Below, piece after piece: positions 35,389-43,734 of a stretch of DNA of 64,000 nucleotides. Both the position numbers and the translations under genes were made by a program. The notes beneath the pieces are model-generated. The model ran no database searches, was not told where the DNA came from, and was given only the letters and a program-made list of their open reading frames with translations. The stretch's first letter is position 1; the number at the start of each line of letters is the position of its first letter. Origin of the DNA: Myxococcales bacterium 68-20 (GTDB lineage: Bacteria > Myxococcota_A > Polyangia > Polyangiales > Polyangiaceae); contig MKVQ01000048.1 of the NCBI GenBank assembly GCA_001899635.1, forward strand, positions 1 through 64,000. Direction: 5' to 3'.

Positions 35389-36261
35389 GTGAGCGTCGAG
35401 CGCTGGGCCGAGCACGTTGCGATCCCGACCCCCGGCGTTCCGTCGGAGGCAGCGGTGTGGAGCCTTCGGCGCTTGCTCTTGCCGATCGTGCGCCTCGCGC
35501 ATCGTCCGACGCTCGAAGGCATCGAGAATCTCCCCGAGACCGGACCGTTCTTGCTCGTCGCGAATCACTCCGGGGCTCTCGCCGTCGCCGAGATCGACAC
35601 GTTCGCAGCGCTCTGGGCCGATCGGTTCGGTCGCTCGCGGCCGCTCGCGGGCTTCGCGCATCCCTTCGGCTTCGCCGTCTGGCCGCTCACCTTCGTGCAC
35701 CGGCATCTCGGCACGATCCCCTCCACCTACGGAGCCGCTGCCACGGCGCTCGGATCGGGCGTGCCCATCCTCGTCTTCCCCGGCGGCGACCACGAGGTGA
35801 CGCGACCGTTCTGGCAAGCGAATCGCGTCGACTTCGGCGGACGCCACGGCTTCGCACGCATCGCGCATCGAGCGTGGGTGCCGATCGTTCCCATGGGGAT
35901 CCGCGGCAGCCATCTCACGGCGCCCGTTCTCTGGCGGTCCCGGATCCTGCCGTGGCTCCTCGTGTGGCCGCGCGTCGTCGGCGTCAAACGCTGGCCGATC
36001 ACGCTGCTCGCCGTCCTCGGGAGCATCGCGATCCTCTTCCTCGTGCCCGCTTCGCTCCCGCTCCGGGTGCTCGCGGCGTGGCTCTGGATGGCGACGCCGA
36101 TCACGCTGCTCCCGTGGTTGCCACTCACGATCCACATCCGGATCGGCGCACCGATCGCGCCGGACGCCCTCTTTGCTTCCCGTGAGCAGGCCACCGACGA
36201 CGCGCTGGCTCGTGCAGCGAAGGTCGTCGAGAGCGCCGTCCAGGCGCTCGTCCGGCCCTGA
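35389..36261 (+). CDS. Lysophospholipid acyltransferase-like membrane protein (PlsC-like)
   Basis: A 290-residue membrane enzyme. The acyltransferase entry motif is ANHSGALAVAE with H60, but the aspartate expected at H+5 is not there (Ala), as in some MGAT/plant-type relatives that have it further along. Later motifs FPGGDHEV and PMGIRGS fit the glycerolipid acyltransferase fold. Two hydrophobic segments (about 200-250) follow. It probably acylates a lysolipid or glycerol-phosphate in the inner membrane, but the variant motif makes this uncertain. The ATG at 35317 is a longer alternative with a featureless leader. Confidence 0.78.
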   Translation: MSVERWAEHVAIPTPGVPSEAAVWSLRRLLLPIVRLAHRPTLEGIENLPETGPFLLVANHSGALAVAEIDTFAALWADRFGRSRPLAGFAHPFGFAVWPLTFVHRHLGTIPSTYGAAATALGSGVPILVFPGGDHEVTRPFWQANRVDFGGRHGFARIAHRAWVPIVPMGIRGSHLTAPVLWRSRILPWLLVWPRVVGVKRWPITLLAVLGSIAILFLVPASLPLRVLAAWLWMATPITLLPWLPLTIHIRIGAPIAPDALFASREQATDDALARAAKVVESAVQALVRP

Positions 36262-36289
36262 CACGCGGACGACCGACGCCGCGACGCTC

Positions 36290-37090
36290 TCAGCGCGAGC
36301 GCAGCTTCTCGAGCTCGGCGAGAGCCGCGGCGAGGCGTCGTTCCAGTTCGTCGGCACGCTCCGCTTCGAGCTGGGCCCGAGCGGCTTCGTTCTGGGCGCG
36401 CGCGGCTTCGTTTTGGGCGCGCTCGGTCACCTCGTCCACCGCGCGCTCCAAGCGCTTGATGAGCTCCTCCGCCTCCGCCAGCGGCGCGGTCCCGAAGTAG
36501 AACCGGACGCGATCCTCTTCGAGCGCCAGGTCGAGCTCCAAGATCGCCGACGCGAACCTTCCTGCCTGCGGCACGATCGGCACGTAGGCACGTGCGTTCG
36601 GCTCGGGCAGACGCCAGCCGGCAAGCCGCATCTTGCCCCGGTCGAACGCGAAGTACTCCGGGATCCCGAGGCGCGCGTAGCGCTTCACGTTCGTCTCGAA
36701 GTCCTTCGTACGGTCGCCACTGACGTGGACCTCGAGCACGAAGTCGAGGCCTTTGCCCTCGTGGCTCACGACCCACTTCTCGCGCGGGCCGGGCGCGACA
36801 TCGCGCACCGCGAGGACGTCCGGACAGAACATGGCCTCGCCGGGGTAGTACGTCGCGAGCTCCTTCGAGACGTAGATCTTCTTGCCGATCCGACGGAAGA
36901 ACTCCTGGAGGGCGCTCACCGGCCCATCCTTCGCCTTCGAATGGCGGTCCCCCTCCGGCGGGTGAAGCTCGAGCGGCACCGACGACGGAAGCGCCGCGAC
37001 CCACGCGCGTCGCTCGTCATCGCTCATCCGCGCCCAGTCCTCCTCGGAGGGGGCACGCGGATCCGCTGGGTCGACGGCGGGCAGAGCCAT
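36290..37090 (-). CDS. Uma2-family (DUF820) nuclease-like protein
   Basis: A 266-residue protein. The PD-(D/E)xK-type core shows FCPDVLAV (P90-D91), then DFVLEVHVSG with E120, matching the Uma2 endonuclease family that is highly multiplied in cyanobacteria and myxobacteria. The C-terminal 60 residues form a coiled coil with the repeat RAQNEAARAQNEAARAQ. The ATG at 37090 is preceded 7 nt upstream by TATCAT and no ribosome-binding site. It sits next to a degraded IS; a second Uma2 lies at 47123. True cellular role unknown. Confidence 0.85.
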   Translation of the reverse strand: MALPAVDPADPRAPSEEDWARMSDDERRAWVAALPSSVPLELHPPEGDRHSKAKDGPVSALQEFFRRIGKKIYVSKELATYYPGEAMFCPDVLAVRDVAPGPREKWVVSHEGKGLDFVLEVHVSGDRTKDFETNVKRYARLGIPEYFAFDRGKMRLAGWRLPEPNARAYVPIVPQAGRFASAILELDLALEEDRVRFYFGTAPLAEAEELIKRLERAVDEVTERAQNEAARAQNEAARAQLEAERADELERRLAAALAELEKLRSR

Positions 37091-37097
37091 TGCAGCG

Positions 37098-37103
37098 ATG
37101 ATA
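37098..37103 (-). promoter_or_regulatory. -10-like box TATCAT before the Uma2 gene
   Basis: TATCAT (context GGCTATCAT) on the minus strand lies 7 nt before the ATG at 37090. Confidence 0.38.
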
Positions 37104-37133
37104 GCGCCGCGTCCCCCCCGGCGCACGGCGCGC

Positions 37134-37146
37134 GCTCCCGAGCTAC
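37134..37146 (+). repeat. 13-bp direct repeat copy 1 (pairs with 37245-37257)
   Basis: GCTCCCGAGCTAC occurs here and again at 37245-37257, where its last bases enter the left end of the insertion sequence. It may be a trace of an earlier insertion or rearrangement. Confidence 0.5.
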
Positions 37147-37244
37147 CGAGCAGGCGCGTGGCACACTCGGTCGCTCGGGCACCGCTGTTCGAGGAAGGAG
37201 CCGCTCGATCGCGCTGGACGAGCTGGATCGTCGTTCGGCGCGAC

Positions 37245-37257
37245 GCTCCCGAGCTAC
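37245..37257 (+). repeat. 13-bp direct repeat copy 2 (pairs with 37134-37146)
   Basis: Second copy of GCTCCCGAGCTAC, overlapping the outer bases of the left IS terminal repeat, 111 bp after the first. Confidence 0.5.
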
Positions 37258-37277
37258 ATACCGGTGCAAAAGTCGGA
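37252..37277 (+). repeat. Left terminal inverted repeat of the IS
   Basis: Begins AGCTACATACCGGTGCAAAA and ends GTCGGA. It matches the reverse complement of 38848-38873 with one difference. Confidence 0.85.
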
Positions 37278-37302
37278 GCGCTGAGGCCCATTTTGCACCG
37301 GT
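37260..37302. repeat. Hairpin at the left end of the IS
   Basis: A perfect 12-bp inverted repeat, ACCGGTGCAAAA at 37260-37271 and TTTTGCACCGGT at 37291-37302, with a 19-nt loop. The second arm resembles a right-end repeat turned inward. It could be a transposase site, a remnant of a nested end, or a terminator that shields the transposase. Confidence 0.75.
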
Positions 37303-37376
37303 CCTGGGCGTCGGAACGTGCCCGACTGTGCGATTTTCGATCGACACGGCTGGGCTCGTGTGATCGATACGTGTAG

Positions 37377-38682
37377 ATGATCCGTAAACGCGCTGGCCAA
37401 CGGAGCTTCTCGGACGCCTTCCTCTTCGGCGCCCACATCCCCGATCCGAAGACGCTGCTCGACCCAGTGCTTCGGCAGCTCGACGAGGTTCTCGAGAGCG
37501 ACGAGCTCGTGGACGAGGTGCTCGACGCGCTTCGGAAGCGCCATCCGCAGAGCGGTCGGCGCGGTCGGCCGGGAACGCCGGCCGAGGTCGCGCTGCGGCT
37601 ACTCGTGCTCAAGCACTTGCGCCAGTGGAGCTTCGAGGAGCTGCAATGGGAGGTCACCGGGAACGTCGCGTATCGAGCCTTCTGTCGGATCGACAGCGGC
37701 AAGGTCCCCGATGCGAAGACGATGATTCGGATCAACCAAGCCGTCGATGAGGCGACACTCCGGCGCGTCTTCGAGCGCGTGGTCGAGCAGGCAAAGCACC
37801 GGAAGCTGACTCGGGGACGTCGAATGCGGGTCGACACGACGGTCGTCGAAACGGGCGTTCGGTACCCGCTCGATAGCGGCCTGTGCGAAGACGTCACGCG
37901 CGTGGCGTGCCGGGAAATGGAGCGGGTGCGGGCAGCAGGGCTGCCTGTGCCCGACACCTTTCGCAACGTCCGACGCAGCGTCGCCCGACGTCTCTACGAA
38001 ATCGAGCAGATCGGCCGGCGGCCGACGAGCCGCGAAGCGAAGCTCGAAGCGCTGAAGAGGCCGTACAGACGTTTGCTCCGCGTCACAGCGCGCGTTGTGC
38101 GCCAGGCACGCGCAGTCGTGGAGGCGTCGAAGCGACTCCGGAGGACGATCCCCGGCGAGATTGTCCGCAGCCTACGTGTCCTTGAGGGCATCGTGACCAA
38201 CGGCAAGCAGGTCGTGGCGCAAACGCGGGCGCGCATCCTTCGCGGCGACACGAGGTCGGAGGGCAAGCTCGTCAGCATCTTCGATGCCTCACACGCAGAT
38301 CATTCGCAAGGGCAAGAAGCACAAGCCCAACGAGTCGTCGATCGATGCTCACAAGAAGTGCTTCGGCTTCGCGCCGGGTCTGCTCTCCGCCGATCGCGGC
38401 TTCTACTCGACCGCCAACATCGCCCGCGCTGTGGAGATGGGCGTGCGCCACGTAGTGATTCCGAAGCCCGGTCATCGAAGCGACGCCGTTCGCGAAAAGG
38501 AACGCGCGCGCTCGTTCCGCCGCGCACGCGCGTGGCGCGCCGGTGGAGAGGCGCGCATCTCGCGGCTGAAACGAACCTTCGGAATGGCGCGCTCGCGCTA
38601 TCGCGGCGAAGCCGGCCTCGCGAGATGCGCCTACTGGGCGGCGATCGCGAACAACCTGGTGGCGATCGGGAGGGCGCCGTGA
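37377..38682 (+). pseudogene. Transposase with frameshift and internal deletion
   Basis: The intact N-terminal part (MIRKRAGQRSFSDAFLFGAH ... RVDTTVVETGVRYPLDSG) reads to about residue 300 and ends LVSIFD. At about 38283 the frame shifts by one base; the next frame reads PHTQIIRKGKKHKPNE and runs to ANNLVAIGRAP. Relatives read LVSxFEPHTxIIRKGK without a break, so one extra base is present. After KGKKHKPNE the sequence jumps to SIDAHKKCFGFAPGLLSADRGF, so about 40 codons of the catalytic core are missing relative to relatives I recall. The enzyme should be inactive. Confidence 0.85.
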
Positions 38683-38729
38683 GTCTGGCTCGGGCTCCGG
38701 GCCGCACGCCAGCCTCGGTGGTCGGCCGA

Positions 38730-38750
38730 GCCCGGCATCGGATGCCGGGC
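38730..38750. repeat. Perfect 10-bp hairpin downstream of the transposase
   Basis: GCCCGGCATC and GATGCCGGGC separated by one base. Without a U-tract it is not a typical terminator, but it lies just after the end of the transposase remnant inside the IS. Confidence 0.5.
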
Positions 38751-38847
38751 GCCGGGACCGGTACCGGCAACCGGCACCGGTAGCCGAGTAACCGCCACCT
38801 CGGGCGCCTCGAAGTCGGGCCGAGCGCGGAGCGGCCGGGTTCTTCAG

Positions 38848-38873
38848 TCCGACTTTTGCACCGGGATGTAGCT
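38848..38873 (-). repeat. Right terminal inverted repeat of the IS
   Basis: The reverse complement begins AGCTACATCCCGGTGCAAAA and ends GTCGGA, matching the left repeat with one difference. Its outer bases overlap the stop codon of the minus-strand gene at 38872. Confidence 0.85.
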
Positions 38874-39599
38874 AGGCGGTCGACGACCGCAGGCCGATGC
38901 CGCGACCGTCCCGGGCAACCGCCGGCGCCTCGTCGTCCACTTCCTCCTCCTCATCGCTCCGACGCCCCCGTGACGCGACAAAGCCGAGCTGGCGAAGGAG
39001 GGCGCGCTGGGTGACGGCCACGCGCGCGATCTGGCTCCACTCGAGGTACCAGGCCCAGAGGTCGCTCTCGGCCTTCGCGAGCGCCTCCGTATCCGTGGCG
39101 GGTGCCGACGGATTGGCGATCTTGCCAACCGTCTCGAGCAGCGCGCGCGCCTCGTTCATCACGACCGCCGCGAGCCCGCGCAGCTCGAGCTGGCTCTTCG
39201 CCGCTGCGCCCTCGGGACCGTAGGCCCCGGCAGCCATCTGGTCGAGGCGCTCGAGCAGCGTGCGAACGCGCACCGTCACGGCCGGCCCCTCCGTCTGCGA
39301 GAGGTTCTTGAACACGCGCTCGTGGACCGCGGGGAAGCGCCGCTCAAGCGTCGCCGACGCGATCGGGAACCAGCGATTTTCCCAGGCATCGAGCTTGTCG
39401 ATGATGCTCTTGTCGCCGCCCCTCACCGGGCTCGCGTCGAACCTCACCTTGCCGACGGCCTGGAGGAGGCCCCAGCCCTCGTCGAGCTCCGCCTCGTTGA
39501 ACCCGTAGGCCGCCATCGCCGCCGCGATGCGCGAGTTCCGCATCCCCATCAGAAGCGTCAACACACGCGCGGCCTTCGCCCCAGCGACATCTTCGCCAT
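38872..39599 (-). CDS. Unknown helical protein, probably frameshifted near its 5' end
   Basis: About 240 residues, mostly helical with no recognised domain. It ends in an acidic stretch EEEEVDDE followed by ARDGRGIGLRSSTA. The ATG at 39599 has a strong GGAGGGGG Shine-Dalgarno sequence and would read MAKMSLG, but then stops after a few codons. The long frame reads on as AKAARVLTLLMGMRNSRIAAA. One extra G in the GGGG run at 39579-39582 would join them as MAKMSLGAKAARVLTLLMG, so a one-base deletion or sequencing error is likely. A GTG at 39636 is an alternative in-frame start. The IS right end overlaps its stop codon and may have replaced the original C-terminus. Confidence 0.55.
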
Positions 39600-40026
39600 G
39601 ACCCCCTCCGCGATGTAGTCCGAGAACGCTCGACACCCCCGAGCGCGCCTGCGGAGCACACACCGTATGGCGCCGCTGCGATCCTGTCCACCGCCCGAGC
39701 CCCCGATTCTGCGCTCCCGCAGCTCGAGCTCCGCGATCCCCCGCTCCGAAGAGCGCTCCCCGCGCTCGTACGCCGCAACCGCTCGTTCGCAAACGCGATC
39801 CCGCAGCCCGGAGGGCCGCTCCGAACGAGCGGGGCGACGTCCGCCGACCAGGGGGCGGACTCCGCGGAGCAGGGGCCGAGCCTGTCGGAGGCTGGGGAGC
39901 GCGCGAGCGAGCGGCGCCCTCAGATCGACGGGACGGGGGCGGCATCTCGCGACGCCGCAGCGACGGCGGACGAGCGAGGTCCGCGCCTCCAGCCCCCGCC
40001 CTCCGCACGGTCGAGAAGAAGACCCA
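39600..40026. other. Gene-free interval, G/C-rich
   Basis: About 430 bp with no supportable gene. An open frame on the minus strand continues upstream but is Arg/Pro/Ser-rich and non-protein-like. It contains an inverted repeat, GTCCGCC at 39839-39845 and GGCGGAC at 39854-39860. Confidence 0.5.
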
Positions 40027-40482
40027 TCACGACTTGGGCGCGCAGTAGTACTGCGGAGGCGAGCTGAAATTGACCGCGATGGTCTCGCCTGGCGGGCATA
40101 CGAGCTGCTCGAACCCGTCCGGCGACTTGAAGCACACGGGACACGGGGAGGAGCCGCCGAAACACTTCGAGCCGTGGATGCCCAATCCGCTCAGGTCGAC
40201 ACAACCGCGAGTCGCCCCTGGACACTCATGCGTCCACTCCCCATCGACGAATTCGATGACGCACGTGTCTTCGACGAGCGCCGCATTTCGAGGGTCGGGC
40301 TCGGACTCGCCGGTAGCCCCGGCGTCCGTGGCTTCATTCGGGTCGTATTTTGCGGCGTCCGGAGTCGTGAGTTGCCCGTTGCTCCGACCCGTTGAGGACT
40401 TCGAATCACTGCAGCCAACAGCGAGCAGGACCGCCGCAGCGACACAGCCCGACAGCGCATTCCCTTTGCGGAAACGAGGCAT
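40027..40482 (-). CDS. Cys-rich hypothetical lipoprotein
   Basis: A 151-residue lipoprotein (lipobox LAVGC, lipid Cys about 24) with a Thr/Asp/Glu linker and nine cysteines in the mature domain (DTCVIEF, HECPG, RGCVDL, KCFGG, PCPVC, LVCPPG, YYCAPKS) that probably form disulfides. It starts 3 bp after the stop codon of the protease gene, with a GGAG sequence inside the end of that gene. This suggests an operon, and possibly an inhibitor, chaperone or partner of the protease. Confidence 0.75.
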   Translation of the reverse strand: MPRFRKGNALSGCVAAAVLLAVGCSDSKSSTGRSNGQLTTPDAAKYDPNEATDAGATGESEPDPRNAALVEDTCVIEFVDGEWTHECPGATRGCVDLSGLGIHGSKCFGGSSPCPVCFKSPDGFEQLVCPPGETIAVNFSSPPQYYCAPKS

Positions 40483-40485
40483 TGT

Positions 40486-41919
40486 TCAGTACTCCGTTGA
40501 GTTGGCGACGATGAATCCCCATGAGCCTGCGGTGAGATTTCGCACCTCCAGTTTGTTCGTGCCATTGCTGGCTGGACCGATGACGTTGCCAATCCAGAAC
40601 AGTCTCGTATCACCATAGTACGTAAGCACGGCCTGAAGAAGGCCCCCACCACTCGATCCCCCACTCGCATCCACACCGCCGCTGACGTGAAGGTGAACAC
40701 CGTTGGGCTGAAGGATCGTGTTGTACTGAGGAACGTTGCGCCCGATTAGGGTAATTGCGCTGTAACCATTGCCGAACACCGTCGGCGAATTTGGCGGAAG
40801 AATCCCAGTGTTGTCGTACGCGCTCAGCTCGGTCTGGGGACCGCCGTGATAGTCGGCCGCGTTTCCATACCCTGGCCACAACCAGCCCGTCGTGGTGCCC
40901 GGCTGGAGTCCGCAGGTAAACTCTATGATTGCGAAGTCGTCAGCTCTTGCAACGACCGAGTTGCCAGTCTGGAAGGCAGCCGGAATCGTAACAGTGTAGC
41001 AGCCTGTGGTCGGGGCGTACGAATAGTAGTAGTTGTACGGATCGGCGCTGGTGTCCCGGTAGCGTACCTGCCCGAGCGCCCATGTCGCCCCGATCGCGCG
41101 CGAGGTCCATTTGTTTTTCTTACGATCCCAAAAGCAGTGCGCGGCACCGATCGCGGTGTACCGTCCAATCATCGTCGCAGAACAGCCAGCCATGTTGACC
41201 TGCGCACTCTTTGGCCACTGTGTTCGCTGAGCTCTCGAAACATAGTAGCGATCGTCGGTCCCGACGATGAGTGATTCGCCGTCGTTCACGTCAAAGTTCG
41301 TGAGCGCCAGGGCAGACGAGGGCGCCGACTGAACAAGGCCAAGCGGGTCATCCGGACGGTGTACTATGCCAGCAGCCGGCGGCGCCACGAGGCGGCCCCG
41401 CGCCCCCGGCGAAGGGTAGCCCCGCGGCAACCCCGACGCCTGAGCTCGCGCTTCAGCGAAATCGCTGGAGAGCGCAACCTCGCGATACTCTATCCCATCG
41501 GCGAGCATGACAGCGCGCAGATCCCCCTCATCGACGATGCCAGGGGCATCATCTCCGGTCGGCACGGGCGGAAAGGATGGAACCTCATCGGATGAACTGA
41601 TGCGCGCGCGCCGCGCGCGCCAATGGCGCCCTTGAGCGTCGACAACCAGGCGGCCCTCTCCATCCTCCGGCAAGGACTGCGCATCCAGTTTGTCGACGTC
41701 CGCAGACGCGACATCTGCAGCTTGCAGCGGCGAGTCAACGGTGACGCTGGAGCGGGAGACGCGTGCATCTCCTTCGCCCAACACCTCGGCTGGCTCTTGA
41801 GCCGCAGGCCCGCATGCCGAAGCGAGCAACGCCAGCACTACATAGGCTCCCCTGCCCGTCGCGACCTTGGAGGCAACCATGTGGAGACGTTGGCGGAGGG
41901 AATTCTTCGGAAACACCAT
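40486..41919 (-). CDS. Trypsin-like serine protease lipoprotein
   Basis: A 477-residue secreted protease. The signal has lipobox LASAC; a propeptide-like region runs to about residue 200, and the S1 chymotrypsin fold follows. The triad is visible: GAAHC with H261, DDFAII with D328 and GGSSGG with S423 (a variant of GDSGG with Ser for Asp). Cysteines at SATMIGRYTAIGAAHC and GCYTV fit. Compared with neighbours the gene shows more A/T in third positions (TAT, AAT, GTA), suggesting recent transfer. The ATG at 41919 was chosen; an ATG at 41880 would give a shorter signal peptide with better charge, and a TTG at 41958 gives a longer one. Confidence 0.85.
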   Translation of the reverse strand: MVFPKNSLRQRLHMVASKVATGRGAYVVLALLASACGPAAQEPAEVLGEGDARVSRSSVTVDSPLQAADVASADVDKLDAQSLPEDGEGRLVVDAQGRHWRARRARISSSDEVPSFPPVPTGDDAPGIVDEGDLRAVMLADGIEYREVALSSDFAEARAQASGLPRGYPSPGARGRLVAPPAAGIVHRPDDPLGLVQSAPSSALALTNFDVNDGESLIVGTDDRYYVSRAQRTQWPKSAQVNMAGCSATMIGRYTAIGAAHCFWDRKKNKWTSRAIGATWALGQVRYRDTSADPYNYYYSYAPTTGCYTVTIPAAFQTGNSVVARADDFAIIEFTCGLQPGTTTGWLWPGYGNAADYHGGPQTELSAYDNTGILPPNSPTVFGNGYSAITLIGRNVPQYNTILQPNGVHLHVSGGVDASGGSSGGGLLQAVLTYYGDTRLFWIGNVIGPASNGTNKLEVRNLTAGSWGFIVANSTEY

Positions 41920-42201
41920 GCTTGACTCGACGGTAACCTCTTCGTCGAAACCGCTCAAGTCGAGAATATCTCTTGTTGTACAGAGTGCGGTTTTTCTGCG
42001 ATGACTCTCAAGTAGCGGAAACTACGTAGGCGGCGACGGGCTGAGGCGGTGGATATCTGGGGGACGTGGCCGATCCCCAGCGGCCTTCCGCGCCTTGCGC
42101 CCTACCGCTCCGAAATCCCGGTGAGTCCGAAGTCTTGCCAAGATGAGCATCCGTCCGCGGGCAACACGCCGTGATCATTCGTGCGGGTGAAGACCTTGTC
42201 G

Positions 42202-42232
42202 TGAGGTGAGATCGGACCGCGATCTCACCTCA
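42202..42232. terminator. 12-bp hairpin at the end of the decayed gene
   Basis: TGAGGTGAGATC and its reverse complement GATCTCACCTCA around a 7-nt loop (GGACCGC). It is just downstream of the four-helix-bundle remnant on the minus strand. It has no U-tract, so it may be a terminator stem or a regulatory palindrome. Confidence 0.4.
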
Positions 42233-42612
42233 TCGCCCGCGCGTTTGCGGCGACACGATGATGCCGCCTCGAATGTCGATCGCGCGAGCGGCCGCGAGTG
42301 TCCCGAACGAGAGCTCGCCGTCGACTCTGGAGAAGCTGTGGAAGTCCGTCGAGACTGACCGCGCGATCCGCGCATGACAGGCGCACTCGAGCCGAAGAAG
42401 AAGACACTCGAGGAGGGTGCTCGCCGCCATCCTCCGCCGTGACGCGGCGCTGAAGCTCGTGCAGGTTGCCCTTCGAGCTGCTGACGCGTCGCCAAGCTTG
42501 GCATCGCGGGTGTTCGCCACCTTGACGGCGAGGAGAAGCTCCACAGCCCGCGAGAAGCGTCGAGCTTGTCGTGTGAAAGGAGCGGAGCACGAGGCTTGGT
42601 TTGATCGGTCAT
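42230..42612 (-). pseudogene. Decayed four-helix-bundle (23S rRNA IVS-like) gene
   Basis: The minus strand begins MTDQTKPRAPLLSHDKLD in one frame and continues SRAVELLLAVKVANTRDAKLGD in another, as in four-helix-bundle proteins that start HxKLDVYxxAVE. Further segments (ASTLLECLLLRLECA) fit the helix III consensus in shifted frames. At least one frameshift lies near 42553-42561. No intact frame spans the expected roughly 120 residues. Low-level evidence from pattern only. Confidence 0.4.
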
Positions 42613-42879
42613 GCCCCTGGTCGCGCAGAAGTCGTGACTGCCCCGAGCGCCGGGCCTCTCGTCTCACGAATCGTCGCTGGCGCTGGCGCGACTCGTGCGC
42701 GCTTACGCAGGACCGACCGAACCAACCGGCGCGGATCTCTGACCGTGCGCGCGATCGCGGGGCGGTGTCGCGGGCCCTGCCTTCGTCGGCCGGCCAGGAC
42801 CTGGCGCGAGCGCACGAAGAGCTCGCGCGGGTGCCGACGCCCATGAGGCGCTCGAGCCGACGCGGCCGAGGAGAGGACG

Positions 42880-43452
42880 TCACGGGACGGTGATCTTGCC
42901 CTGCTTGCCAGGGACGTGACAGTTCGCCGAGTCGCAGCTCGCGGCGGCGCCCGCGCCGAGCGCAGTGCTCATGCTCTCGATGCCGGCCGCGCTCCGGACG
43001 TGCGTCTTCGAGCCCGCCTTCACCGGAGCGCCGAGCAGCCAGAAGAACCCGTCGGTGTCGCTCTTCACCGGGCCGAGCTTCTCCGCGCCGTTGACGACGA
43101 CGACGTCGACGTCAACGGCGGGGGACGTTCCTCGGACGACGCGACCGCCGAACGAGAACGCCTTGTCCTTCGCGCTGCCGGCCGCCGTGTGGCACGAGAG
43201 GCAGTCGAGCGTGTCCGAGGCCGCGGGACCGCCCTTCGCCGCGTGCGCGGCGCTCATCGTCGTCGTGGGCTTGTTGGCGTTGGCGTCGTAGTCGGCCCCG
43301 AAGACGCCGCCTCCAGCGCCGCCCGTCGCCGACTCCTTCGGAAGCGGCTTGCCGAGGATGACACCGGCAGCGCCGAACTGCGGCTCGTCTGGACCGCAGG
43401 CCCCGAGGGCTACCGGCAGCAGCAGCGTCACCAGGAGCGAGAGCGCGCGCAT
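42880..43452 (-). CDS. Haem-motif lipoprotein with beta-sandwich insert
   Basis: A 190-residue lipoprotein (ALGAC, lipid Cys about 18). It has a CxxCH motif (CLSCH) after a flexible linker, then a beta-rich domain (AFSFGGRVVRG ... DTDGFFWLLG), then a C-terminal C-x4-CH (CDSANCH) and a short tail. The same order, haem motif, beta domain, haem motif, is seen in the protein at 45655, so these look like paralogues. It may be a small electron carrier on the envelope. The start MRALSLLVT is fixed by the signal peptide. Confidence 0.75.
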   Translation of the reverse strand: MRALSLLVTLLLPVALGACGPDEPQFGAAGVILGKPLPKESATGGAGGGVFGADYDANANKPTTTMSAAHAAKGGPAASDTLDCLSCHTAAGSAKDKAFSFGGRVVRGTSPAVDVDVVVVNGAEKLGPVKSDTDGFFWLLGAPVKAGSKTHVRSAAGIESMSTALGAGAAASCDSANCHVPGKQGKITVP

Positions 43453-43734
43453 CGCTCGAAAGAGAGCACGACGCGTGCCTCCGGGCGAGGGCAGACGGCC
43501 CTGCCGGTAGAGCGGGCACCCGCGCGAACTTTTAGCAGCGGCCGTTTTGAGGGTCATGCGTCGCCCGAACCCCCTGTAGTGTAGACCACTGCATGACTGG
43601 CGCGCGGATCCACCAGCCGCAAGCCCCCGTCGTGGGCAGGGGGCCCCGCTCAGCGAGGATCCGTCGTCCGGAGCGCTCGCCCGGCATGTGGACCGCTCCG
43701 TGCTTTCGCCGCGAGGGGTCTCGCGAGGAGTTGG

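Larger units (their letters stand above)
37252..38873. mobile_element. Degraded insertion sequence, ISNCY (ISDol1/IS1202)-like
   Basis: A 1.6-kb element bounded by inverted repeats of about 26 bp at 37252-37277 and 38848-38873. They match at all but one position (M = A/C in AGCTACATMCCGGTGCAAAA, followed by GTCGGA). AGCT occurs at both outer edges and could be a 4-bp target duplication or part of the repeats. It carries one inactivated transposase. The element sits against the stop codon of the gene at 38872. Confidence 0.85.
41920..42879. other. Long gene-free interval with a decayed gene
   Basis: About 960 bp between the protease gene and the small haem lipoprotein gene. It holds the upstream region of the protease (including AT-rich GAATATCTCTTGTTGTACAG near 41963), a remnant of a four-helix-bundle gene (42230-42612) and a hairpin (42202-42232). 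The 260 bp after 42612 show nothing else recognisable. Confidence 0.6.
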
